A DNA stretch of 64,000 nt from Nymphaea colorata (Eukaryota; Streptophyta; Magnoliopsida; Nymphaeales; Nymphaeaceae): assembly GCF_008831285.2 (NCBI RefSeq), contig NC_045149.1:22388535-22452534 (forward strand). Direction: 5' to 3'. How positions within the stretch are numbered: position 1 is the first letter of the stretch; each line of letters starts with the position of its first letter. Below, piece by piece: positions 10,569 through 20,439 of this stretch. The notes beneath the pieces are model-generated. The model searched no databases and had not been told where the DNA came from. It worked only from the letters and a program-made list of their open reading frames with translations. The position numbers were made by a program, and so were the translations under genes.

Positions 10569-13500
10569 TTACTCAATTTCTTCATGCACTACTATGCCAA
10601 CAAGGCATGCAGATGTGATGGAATTTACAACTTGGCTCATGTTTGGTCTTAGATCCCTTTCTTCTTCAACGCACTGCAAAGCCACTTTAATTAGGGTTCC
10701 CATTATTGAGTTTTCAAACATTCCATACAATTGTGGATCTGCTATTTCTTCCACCCAATTCTGATTTGTTTTCACCATTTCTCTAATCCAAGGAATCAAC
10801 TGTTTGTTTCCAATTTCTCCATTTTCAAATATTTGTTGAGATCCAATGGAATTTCGGCCAGTCACCAACTCTAGTACTAAAATGCCATAGCTATATACAT
10901 CGACTTTGGATGTGATGGGCTGGTTCAAAATCCACTCAGGAGCCATATAGCCTCTTGTTCCTCTCACCCGAGAAAATTCAGAAATGTTATTTCCACCCCT
11001 ATCAAAAAGCTTGGACAAACCAAAGTCTGCCACTTTTGGCTGGAAATCTCTGTCAAGAAGAACATTTTGTGGTTTCACATCACAATGAAGCACCCATTCT
11101 AAGCACTCTTCATGAAGATAAGCAAGTGCCTTTGCTGTACCAAGTGCAATATTTAACCGATTTTCCCAAGTAAGCATCGTACTATTGCTAAACAAGTTCT
11201 TCTCTAATGACCCATTTTCCAAGTACTCGTAAACTAAGAGCCTATTTTGCTTTTCTGCACAAAATCCAAACATAGTCACCAAATTCATATGATTGATTCT
11301 TCCAATGGTGCTTACCTCACTCCAAAACTGTGCTTCTGATCCATGGCTCAAGCCCTCTAGCTTTTTTATGGCTACAACTCTCTTATCCTCTAAGACTCCT
11401 TTGTAAACCACCCCTGATCCACCCCTTCCGATTTCATCACTGAAATTTTTTGTAGCTTCCTTCAGCTCTTTGAAAGTGAACATTCTAAAGCCCATTGAGA
11501 CAGCCACATAGCCTTGATTGAGATTGTGGAGGTGGACTGTTTTCTTGTGCATATAAGCCCATCCAAATGCCACACATATTATTTCTGTTACCCCAAAAGC
11601 TATAACAAAACCGATTGGATACTTTAAATAGCCTTCCCTTGCTTGGCCGACTGCATAAGCTCTATCTAATTTCTTATATGGACTTACTTTTGAACAATCT
11701 AAGTTGGAATGGCCAAGAATGCCACTAAAGTTCATTTGTTTGGGAATTTTGACATACATGTTGCCAGCAATGTGAGGACCTGCAGATTGACCATTAAAGA
11801 GAATGCTTTTCAGGAAGCAGTTTCCTTCTCCATCCAGCTTATATATAAAACCACGGCACCTGCAGTCACTTTTGCATATGTTCTTGCAAGCTTCAAATGA
11901 TATTTGTGATTTGTAATCAAAATCATAGCCATAGAAATCTGTATGTGGAAGCTTAATAAAGTTCACTTTTGTCTCGTTGCAAAGAAGATCAAATTCTGGT
12001 TTGCAACCTTGAGTCCAGTCCGCAGCATCTTTCATACGAAAACCAGGAGGACAAGTGCATGTGGGGAACGGTTTGTAAAAACAAATACCATTTTCCCCAC
12101 AAAGGCCATGAACTCTACATCTTACCAATTTTGGCATCCATGAAACTTGCCAATTTTTTGTTGTGTCATTGAAGCTATACAGCCTCAGAATTCCATCAAA
12201 ATCCATCGTTAATCTTCTCTTGACTTTTAAGCCAAAATCTAGTGCAAAAAATTTCAACCCATCACTTGAAATAAATTGACCCATCTCGTCCAAAATTGCG
12301 TGCCTTGAACTATTATACCTATGAAAGATTTCCAAGCAAAACGGTGTTAGATAGAAATAATAAACTATAGAAGCTTAAATTAAGGCCAACCACCTTAACA
12401 ATATATAATATTTTTAGACAGCGGAGATTAAAATACTGCATGATGATGTAACAATATATGCACACCCCTGTGCATACATAGTGGTATGTAATAACAAAAA
12501 TACTTCTGATAAAATGAAAAAGGAAGGTTTTGAAAAAGGTAGAAAGAAGATTGCAAAAAAAGTAAAAAGAAAAAAAAACAAATTTTATTATTAAAAAATT
12601 CTGAAATATCCCAACCTTCTCCCTTTTATTGAAGGAGTGTATATTTGTGCACACAACTCGATTCAGAAGAAGATGGTGTGTAGAAGCACACAAGAGGACG
12701 AAGTCTGAGCTTGATAAGACCGCGAAGACATGAACTGTATGGGTGGAATCTATTGAAGTGTGACTTTATTGATGGTACTAAAATATCAGATCCACCTAAA
12801 ACTTTATGAATGCTATTCTATGTTTGCAGGAATCTGGAGTTTTTAATGTGAGAGGGAAAATGTGCACACAAACTGATTGGGAAGAGGATGGTGTGCAGAA
12901 GCACACAAGAGGACAAAGTCAGAAAGACCACCAAGACATGAACTGTATGGGTGGAATCTGAAAAGGCGTGACTTTATGATGGTACTAAAAGATCAGACCC
13001 TCCTAACACTTCAAGAATTTTATTTTTTGTTACAGTGAAATTCCGCCTATTCAAATGCACCCTGAGAGTTTTAGTGTTTTAGTGTATACTGACCACAACT
13101 TAAGTTATTAACAACACAAGATTAATTGACAAATAATTTTCATTAATTATGGCGTAAAATTCACCTGTATCGTTTAAGAATGTGAAGCAAGAAAGCTACA
13201 TATACAAATTAAAATCACCTGAGTTACGACTCCAAATTAAGTGAGTACCTGGTCCTTCGGTTTTGGAAGACATTATTGTCAGGGTTGGGCCAGTAGATGC
13301 TGGACGTGTAAGGCCCATCATAAATGAAACTCAGCACGCTGTCCTCATTGAATTGGGCAACATAGTAACCGCGGCTATGATTGCCCTCTGCTGCTCTAGA
13401 CACCAACCTCAAGGACCCCGATAATGATTGCCCTGGCAGCAATGTATCCGTCGGCTGGTCGAAGCTCTGCCACACCACCCCCCTCTCCCGGTTCAGCAGT

Positions 13501-13928
13501 ACCAGGTTCCCTGTTTCCCACAACTCCGCAACCTCCCCGGCACCGGCCCTGTCCTTGTTGGTGGTCGTCCACACGACGCTGCCATCTGCATCAAGCAGGG
13601 CGATGTCACCTGTTCTCTGGAAAGATAGCCGAGAGGCCCTGCTGTTTACCGGCCAGTCCCTGTTAGCCATCCAGACGACAGTCGCCGGATGGTTGAGCGT
13701 CTCGGCATACCAGATGGCAAAGGAGAATGCATTCTCGCCCACTTGGTAGAACCCCGCCTTGAACGTTCCATTCTCTGAAATAAGGACATCCACGGAAGGC
13801 CTCTCCACAGAGAGGTAGCTGCCTCGGTGGAGGGCATTCGAAGGCCGAGACGAAGCATTAAGGTTGAAGGGAAGAGATGTTACCATGACTAAGAAGAGAG
13901 TGAATGCCACCGATTTGGTGCTGCTCAT
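10569..13928 (-). CDS. G-type lectin S-receptor-like kinase, ZmPK1-like (two exons)
   Basis: A predicted plasma-membrane receptor serine/threonine kinase. Exon 1 is 13249-13928 and exon 2 is 10569-12318, with a 930-bp GT-AG intron in phase 2; together they encode 809 residues, normal for the family. The ATG at 13928 precedes a signal peptide (MSSTKSVAFTLFLVMVTS) and is matched in the paralogue at 47899; the longer frame starts only at TTG. Order: signal peptide 1-25, bulb-lectin domain about 35-165 (WQSFDQPTDTLLPGQ at 153-167), S-locus domain, Cys-rich EGF-like part 294-320, PAN/apple 340-425, membrane helix 460-483, kinase about 520-800. Kinase residues: glycine loop 523-531, Lys545, HCDVKPQN with Asp640, DFG Asp658, APE Glu688. 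Cys replaces Arg of HRD, so it is a non-RD kinase, as in ZmPK1. The ligand is unknown. It is the only intact copy in the cluster. Confidence 0.93.
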
Positions 13929-14640
13929 GATGAGAACGTCGGGTTTCTTTCTCTCTGTCAAGGGATCAAGGGAGAGAAGGAAGGAGCTGGAAGTTAAGGA
14001 AAGTTGGGGACATATAACTGTGATCTCGACATCTTTATATCTTTTTGTGGAGTGGACTATCGAACTCGACTGTCTCTCTTAGCCCTACTTTCAAGGAATG
14101 CAGGAGCAAAACCACCGGGTCAACTACTCTTGCCTCAAAACGTGTGTTGACCAGCCAAAAAATTCCCGGGTCAACTACTCTTGCCTGAATTTATAGCGGC
14201 AGATAAAGGACTTTAGGGACCTATTGCTTGACTCTGAAGTCCTGGAGGAAATTCAGTATTTACCAAGCTTTTCTCTTTCCATCCTTATTCTCAATCAATA
14301 TAATCCAACCTTTTTCACTGAAATCAATAACAATAATGGTAGTACCCGTTGGCGTCAATTACATATCAATTACAATCTTTCTTTCAGATAGGATCATTCG
14401 TCATTGGCTTGTTGATCCATGAGAAGGTTCGACCTTGAAGAGACGTCGAGCCATGGAAGTGTTGGATCATACGGCGTAATAAAGCTCCTCCAAGAGCTAA
14501 TTGGGTATTGTTTCTGTTGGTCAAATTCCAAGAAAGCAACATTGATTAAGTCAATATTGCTTGGTGATGTTCCCCGAACTTTGAAGTCAAGGCATGGTCA
14601 AAGCCACGCGTTTACACGTAGCCTGGGTCGGTGATCCACA
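13929..14640 (-). promoter_or_regulatory. 5' region of the receptor kinase with W-boxes and TATA-like box
   Basis: A TATAAAG word (plus coordinates about 14033-14039) lies about 105 bases upstream of the ATG. Five full W-box cores (TTGACC or its complement GGTCAA) occur at 14118-14123, 14147-14152, 14169-14174, 14519-14524 and 14596-14601. Two lie in a direct repeat (GGGTCAACTACTCTTGCCT) about 50 bases apart. W-boxes bind WRKY factors and are common in defence genes, so pathogen-linked control is plausible but inferred. The 14270-14360 part matches 41490 and 61660. Confidence 0.45.
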
Positions 14641-14735
14641 TCCGCATTGCTGAGATCATATCCCCATTGGTTGCAAAATGAATCAATCCGACATATTAAA
14701 TTAATTGCCTTGTTTAGTTTTATAAAGATTGTAAG

Positions 14736-15141
14736 TTTCACGGGCTGACAATTTCGGCCCGTGCGGCGCAGCAAAAACCTGATTGCCGCAAACCTTCAAA
14801 CCACCGAACGAGACGCAAAAGTAGTTTGAGAAAACAAATGTATAAAGAATGCTTGTGAATAAAGAAATATCGCAATGTATTCGCTTGGAAAATTAGTACA
14901 TCACGAGAAAGATAAGTAAGGAGAATGATCTCGACTTTACTTATGTAGGATGGCCGGGGCCGCTTACAGGATTCTCATGCCGACCACCCAAAACAAGAAA
15001 TCTCAATACTTGACACTTAGACTGGTGGGAGGGTACTCCCTTACAAGTAAACATGCATAAGCAAATGACTCAACATAAGCAAAAGAAGCACAATGCAAAA
15101 CAAAGCAAAGGACTGTACAGACTCCCAGACACAGGGGAACA
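14736..15141 (-). repeat. 3' LTR of the gypsy element
   Basis: 406 bases, nearly identical to 19653-20052. On the minus strand it starts TGTTCCCCTGTGTC; its other end, normally GTGACA, reads GTGAAA here, so the terminal CA is mutated. The related LTR at 31385-31765 keeps the canonical end. Confidence 0.93.
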
Positions 15142-15157
15142 GGCTCCCCCCTTCAAG

Positions 15158-15787
15158 TTATGTGCCGTCTTCGGCGCCAGCAGTTTCATGATAGGCCTTG
15201 ACTTCCAGCGGGTAGCGCTGCTTCATGCGGAATGCATACTCCAAGGTGAGGTTGTGTTCGCCTATCCACTTCACTTGGTACTTCTTCGGCTCCCCCAAGT
15301 AGTTTGTCTTGTGCCGAAGAATCTCTTCCATCTGACGGTCCGCCGCTCGCTTGCTCGGCGGGGCTCGCTGCAGGATCGGGTCTCGTTCTGGAACGCTTCG
15401 CTCGGGGTCTTTCTTATCGACATAGAAGGGCTTCAGGTTACAAACATGGAACACTGAATGCACCTTAAAGTCTGGCGGTAAGTCTAGCTTGTAGGCTAGC
15501 TTTCCGTTTCTCTTCAGCACTGTGAAGGGTCCCTCATACTTGCAGATCAATGACCTGTGTCGACCATGAAAAATGTCTGTGCGATCAGGATAGAGCTTTA
15601 CGAGGACTTGATCACCCATTCGAAATTTCATTGGCCTTCGATTCCGATCTGCAAACTTTTTCATCTTTTTGGTGGCCTTGTGTAAGAACGCTTTAGCCAT
15701 ATCGGTCTGTTCCTGCCAAACGCGAACGAACTGGTAGGCAAAAGTGGGTCTTCCCTTTTCTTGGGCTGCAAGGGTATGCGGCATCAA
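15158..15787 (-). pseudogene. Gypsy integrase C-terminus with chromodomain
   Basis: Frame begins MMPHTLAAQEKGRP and includes the GPY-type region (YEGPFTVLKRNGKLAYKLDL, about residues 88-107), then RQMEEILRHK and YQVKWIGEHN, the start and middle of a chromodomain. In active chromoviruses this domain helps target integration to chromatin. The aromatic cage is degraded: the usual tryptophans after KWIG are replaced (LTLEYAFRM). It is joined to the integrase core by a frameshift near 15785. Confidence 0.85.
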
Positions 15788-16586
15788 CGGTTGTTTTCAG
15801 TGGCTATTTCGAATGGACTATGTCCAGAAGACTCGCTCTTCTGCAAATCGTAGCAAAATTGAGCTACATCCAACAATTTCACCCAATTCTTTTGATTCGC
15901 ACTCACATAGTGTCGAAGGTATTGTTCCAACAATCCGTTGATTCGTTCAGTTTGACCGTCCGTTTGAGGGTGGAAACTTGTTGAGAACAATAAATCCGAA
16001 CCTAACAAACGAAATACTTCGCGCCAAAATTTCCCTGTGAAGCGAGCGTCCCGATCACTGACAATGCTTTTCGGCACGCCCCAATGCTTGACAATATGCT
16101 TCATGAACAACTCAGCCGTCTTTTCCGCGGCACATTCTTTAGAGGATGGGATGAAGGTGGCATACTTTGAAAATCTATCCACAACCACAAGGATGGAGCT
16201 GAATCCGTCAACTTTGGGCAAGCTGACGATGAAGTCCATGGAGAGGCATTCCCACGGACGTTCTGGAATAGGAAGAGGCTCCAGGAGACCGGCAGGCTTC
16301 TGGTTTGTTCCCTTGTTCTGCTGACAGATCAAGCATGTTTTCACATATGCTTCAACGTCGTCGCACATCTGTGGCCAGTAGTAGCCACGTTCGAGCAGTG
16401 CCAGTGTCCGCTCCTGGCAGGATGGCCAGCCCACAACGAGTCATGACACTCCTTCAGCAACTCTCGTCGGAGATTGCCCCATCTAGGCACGTACACTCGT
16501 CCGCCCTTTGCCATCAAAAGTCCATCTTGTAGCCAGAATCGTCGCGTCTTTCCCACCTCCGTTGTTTCGACCAAGTGCTTGGCCAC
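15784..16586 (-). pseudogene. Gypsy integrase zinc finger and catalytic core
   Basis: The zinc-finger part starts about 16500 (ECHDSLWAGHPA, then KTCLICQQNK after a frameshift). The rve core follows: first Asp in CLSMDFIVSLP, second in IVSDRDARFTGKFW, and Glu in TDGQTERINGLLEQYLRHY, so all three DDE residues remain visible. The function in the family is inserting the cDNA into the genome. Frameshifts at about 16435 and 15785 break it. Confidence 0.88.
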
Positions 16587-16594
16587 TGGGTCCT

Positions 16595-17271
16595 ACTTCA
16601 TGCCTTCTCAAATCTGCCCGAGAAGAGCACCCTCGAGTTGCGCTTCGGATGATGCTGTCCAGGTAGCTGCCAACTCCGCCTTCCGACCCAGTGCATCGGC
16701 TACGACGTTTATCTTCTCTGCCTTGTATTCCAAGGCAAAATCGAATTCTGCAAGGAATTCCTGCCATCGAGCTTGCTTCGGACTCAACTTCTTTTGAGTT
16801 TGCTACATTATCAGTCTTTACCACGAATTGGGACCCCAATAAGTAATGCCTTCATGTGCGAAGACAATGAATAATGGTCATCATTTCCTTTTCGTGCACG
16901 GAGTACCGTCGTTCCGCGTCTTTCAGCTTCCGACTCTCATAGGCAACTGGATGACCTTCCTGCATCAAAACTCCGCCAATGGCAAAATCTGATGCATCTG
17001 TGTGGACTTCAAATTTCCTTGTGTGGTCGGGCAACCTGAGCACAGGCTCCTGCGTCAGGGCCCTCTTCAACTTGTCGAAGGCATCTTTTTCGAGCTCTTC
17101 CCAAGCCCAAGTTCGGTTTTTCTTTAACAAATCAGAGAGATGCGCAGTTATCAAAGAATACCCCTCAATGAATCGTCGATAGTAATTCGCCAAACCGAGA
17201 AAAGAACGTAGTTCCGGTACATTGGTTGGCGGTTTCCAGTCTCGAATTGCCCTCACCTTTTCTGTGTCCAT
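16595..17271 (-). pseudogene. Gypsy RNase H domain
   Basis: Begins [15 protein letters not shown], then [19 protein letters not shown] (the thumb/connection) and [18 protein letters not shown] with the first catalytic Asp, then YSVHEKEMM. An in-frame TGA replaces the expected Trp near 16852, and a frameshift follows VKTDNVAN. The remaining part reads in another frame to about 16595. Confidence 0.88.
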
Positions 17272-17825
17272 TCACAGCTGACCTTTTCCCACAATGTGAC
17301 CGAGAAAACTTATTTCCGATTGGCCGAATAGGCACTTCTCGCGCTTCACATAGAGTTCGTTTTCCTCCAATACCTTGAACATTGTTCGCAAGTATTCCAC
17401 ATGGTCCCTCATGGAGCTGTTGTACACTACAATGTCATCAAGATAGACTACCATGAACTTATCTAAGTACGGATAGAATATCTTATTCATTAGAGTTGAA
17501 AAAGTGGCTGGAGCATTTGTCAATCCGAACGGCATTACAAGAATTCAAAGGCACCGTAACGAGTGACGCCATCGCCATCAATAATTCAAACTTGCCAATA
17601 TCCTGATCTGAGGTCTAACTTGAAAAACACTTGAGCTTTGCCTAGTTGATCAAACAGATCTGCAATCAAAGGTAAGGGGTACTTGTTCTTCACCGTTACC
17701 TTATTTAACGCTCGAGAATCCACACATAGCCTTTTGGAGCCGTCATGCTTCGCTTGGAATAACACTGGTGCACCAAAAGGAGCTTTGGAGGGTCTGATTA
17801 TACCTCCAGCTAGCATCTCGTCCAA
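17272..17825 (-). pseudogene. Gypsy reverse transcriptase
   Basis: The N-terminal part includes [36 protein letters not shown] and [12 protein letters not shown]; the C-terminal part includes MPFGLTNAPATF and the catalytic VVYLDDIVVYN. These are conserved gypsy reverse transcriptase blocks. A TGA stop after YWQV, a small deletion and a one-base frameshift at about 17536 separate the halves; a further TGA follows GKGQL at 17272. Confidence 0.92.
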
Positions 17826-18569
17826 CTATCGCCGAAGTTCTCTTAATTCTGCTGGGACCATTCGATATGGTGCCATTGCCAGGGGTTTGGCACCACGAAG
17901 GAGTTCGATGACATGATATACCTCACGTCGAGGTGGCAGCCGGCTAGGGAGCTCCGCAGGCATTGTTCCTGGAAATTCCACTAAGACAGGCGCAAGCGCC
18001 TCTGGGACCAAACCAGGGGAGTCATTAGTCACTTCCCTGATTGCCACCAAGTACGTCTCTTCGCCGTGCTTGAGGCCTTTCTTCAACTGAAGGGCATATA
18101 TCATTGCGGCTTTGCCCTTATCCCTCTTTATCGATGTTACTGGAACCATACAAGGGGACTTATCATACATGATACTAATACTGCGTAGGTGCGGCATTGG
18201 GACCATTTTCGCAGTACTAAGGAGCTCCATGCCTAGAATCATTCGGAAATCATCCATCGGGACCACCGAGAAGTTGGTCATTCCTTACCAACTCTCAATC
18301 TTCACAACCGCATCCCGGGCCACTCCGTGGATGGGTTTGGCCTTTGAGTTCACCGCCTTCATGCGTAACACTCCCCTCTCAAGGGTTAGGCCTAGTCTCA
18401 TCACCTCCTCAACTGAGACAAAGTTATGTGTGGCTCCCGTGTCTACCATAGCCAGGGTAGACCTTCCATTTACCAGAATTTCCAAGTACATGAGGTCGTT
18501 ATAAGGTGTCGCTGTCACCTTCACTTTTTCCTTCCTTTTTATGGTGTTCAAAAGTTGAAGTGCACCCAT
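17826..18569 (-). pseudogene. Gypsy aspartic protease and linker to RT
   Basis: The protease motif is LAMVDTGATHNFVSVEEV at about residues 40-57 of the frame from 18569; D-T/S-G is the catalytic triad of retroviral-type aspartic proteases that process the polyprotein. The frame continues through a single in-frame TAA at 18284 (after ESW) into the linker that ends in RELRR, where a TAG at about 17823 interrupts the join to reverse transcriptase. Confidence 0.88.
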
Positions 18570-18575
18570 CTTTGG

Positions 18576-19641
18576 TCATTCCCCTTCTTCACCTTGTACC
18601 GCATTAGCAGATTGCCTTGAAGAGCTTGCTTGATTGTTCCTGTTTACACGCTTTGGACATTGCCTTTCTAAGTGATTGTCATCACAAAACCAACATTTCA
18701 ACACTCTATTCTGAGAGTTGTCGTTTCTGCGAAAGAAAGTTCTTCTTTCGACTTGGCGGTGAGTTGATGGTTCATCTTTCCGTTCCCTTCGATCATCTTT
18801 ATTTCTTTCATGGTCAGACTTCCTCGACGGCTTGAAGGCGTTAGTGTAGCTCTTGCGCTGAGTATCAGCCAAACGTTCTGCTACCACATAAGCATCCTCC
18901 AAGGTCTCCGGATTTCTCCTTTCCACTTCGAAATTGTGCCCACTGACTGAAGTCCCAAATAAATCAGTTCAATTTATCTTGTTCTTGCATATCTGGCACA
19001 TCTAACATCAGCCTTTGATCGGCCCTCACGTAATCTCGCAAGGATCCGGTATGTTTCAATTCACCAACCATCCGATAGGCTTGGCGTGTCGCATTCGGGG
19101 GCATGAAGTAAGTTTTTAACTCTCGCTGAAAATCATCGAAAGTGTCCATTGTACAGATCTTCTTTTGAATGTCGAGCCTTTTCCTTCTCCACCATGCCAC
19201 AACATCGCTCTCTAGCAACATAGCCGCAGTTTTGACTTGAAAGTCGTTCCCCATAACGCCTTGCAAGTCCAGGTAATACTCCACTTGGAATAAAAAGTTG
19301 TCGATCACTCGACTATCCCGAGTTCCATTGTATTTAGCTGGTCTCTGAACGTCGACCCTCGCTGGCCGATCGTCACCTCAACCTACAGAGATTTGTCGCT
19401 GTAGTGTGCGGTTCTTTACCTGAAGTTCCTTGACTTCAGCCTGTAACGTGGTCACTGTGTCAGTCAGTGCCCGATTCATGGCCACTTGGTCGGCCATTTG
19501 TTCCCGTAGTACCTTCATCTCGTCCTTAATTTCTCCGGAGGACTCAGCTGCATTACCCAACACTTCTTCATGAGTAGTTATGTCGGTAGTCAGCTTGTTC
19601 ACCATCTCGGTCAGGTCTTCCTGACCCTGGGATGTACCCAT
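18576..19641 (-). pseudogene. Gypsy gag, broken
   Basis: The likely start is the ATG at 19641 (MGTSQGQEDL). First comes a coiled-coil-like region (heptad Leu/Val up to LQAEVKELQVKNRTLQRQ), then the Retrotrans_gag core at 18964-19308 (AWWRRKRLDIQ and FDDFQRELKTYFMPPNA), then a basic stretch and a zinc knuckle CWFCDDNHLERQC at about 18680. The knuckle spacing is C-x2-C-x3-H-x4-C, one residue shorter than the usual CCHC; the related copy at 30260 has the same spacing. Stops and frameshifts separate the three parts. Confidence 0.85.
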
Positions 19642-19652
19642 CTCGTCAGAAT

Positions 19653-20052
19653 GGGCTGACAACTTCGGCCCGTGCGGCGCGGCAAGAACCTGATTGCCGC
19701 AAGCCTTCAAACCACCGAACGAGGTGCAAAAGTAGTTTGAGAAAACAAGTGTATAAAGAATGCTTGTGAATAAAGAAATCTCGCAATGTATTCGCTTGGA
19801 AAATTAGTACATCACGAGAAAGATAAGTAAGGAGAATGATCTCGATTTTACTTATGTAGGATGGCCGAGGCCGCTTACAGGATTCCCATGCCGACCACCC
19901 AAAACAAGAAATCCCAATACTTGACACTTAGACCGGTGGGAGGGTACTCCCTTACAAGTAAACATGCATAAGCAAATGACTCAACATAAGCAAAGGAAGT
20001 ACAATGCAAAACAAAGCAAAGGACTGTACAGACTCCCAGACACAGGGGAACA
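19653..20052 (-). repeat. 5' LTR of the gypsy element, inner end lost
   Basis: Matches the 3' LTR along nearly its whole length, but the last six bases (GTGACA) and the adjoining primer-binding site are missing: LTR sequence ending GTCAGCCC runs straight into gag leader. The outer end is followed by the gtaag target duplication. Confidence 0.92.
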
Positions 20053-20373
20053 GTAAGAATCATTTTACATATTTTATTCATTTATTTTTTTGAAATAATT
20101 TGAATATTTGTTTTTGGTTTATGACATATTTCTTCGATTTGTAAGATTTGACCTATAAATCTGGGTCCTTCGGCCACTGTTATTCTTATGTGGTTTGCCG
20201 TACGTGGAAAGTGAAGGGTGAGGATAGGAATCCACAAATCCTATCTGTGTCGAATATTGCAGAATGAAAACTTAAAAATATCGTTAAAAATACTAGCTCA
20301 TGTTCATGTAATTGTTGTTCGTTTAGCAACAAATTTTACATTTTTAGCTATCTATCAACATCTGATACCAACA

Positions 20374-20378
<5 letters not shown>

Positions 20379-20432
<54 letters not shown>
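20379..20432. repeat. (TA)n microsatellite
   Basis: An uninterrupted TA run of about 54 bases. Confidence 0.97.
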
Positions 20433-20436
<4 letters not shown>

Positions 20437-20439
20437 GTG

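Larger units (their letters stand above)
14731..20057 (-). mobile_element. Ty3/gypsy chromovirus retrotransposon, defective
   Basis: The element spans 14736-20052, flanked by the 5-bp duplication gtaag (14731-14735 and 20053-20057). It is transcribed on the minus strand: 5' LTR 19653-20052, then gag, protease, reverse transcriptase, RNase H, integrase, chromodomain, polypurine tract (AAGGGGGGAGCC, 15142-15155) and 3' LTR 14736-15141. Domain order (integrase last) defines Ty3/gypsy; the C-terminal chromodomain places it among chromoviruses. It is inactive: at least five in-frame stops and several frameshifts interrupt pol, and the primer-binding site with the last bases of the 5' LTR has been deleted. 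The LTRs differ at only a few sites, suggesting a moderately recent insertion. Confidence 0.93.

Noticed and set aside
13381..13749. Plus-strand frames over the lectin exon
   Set aside because: They are antisense shadows of the receptor kinase exon, which has clear domain matches on the minus strand.
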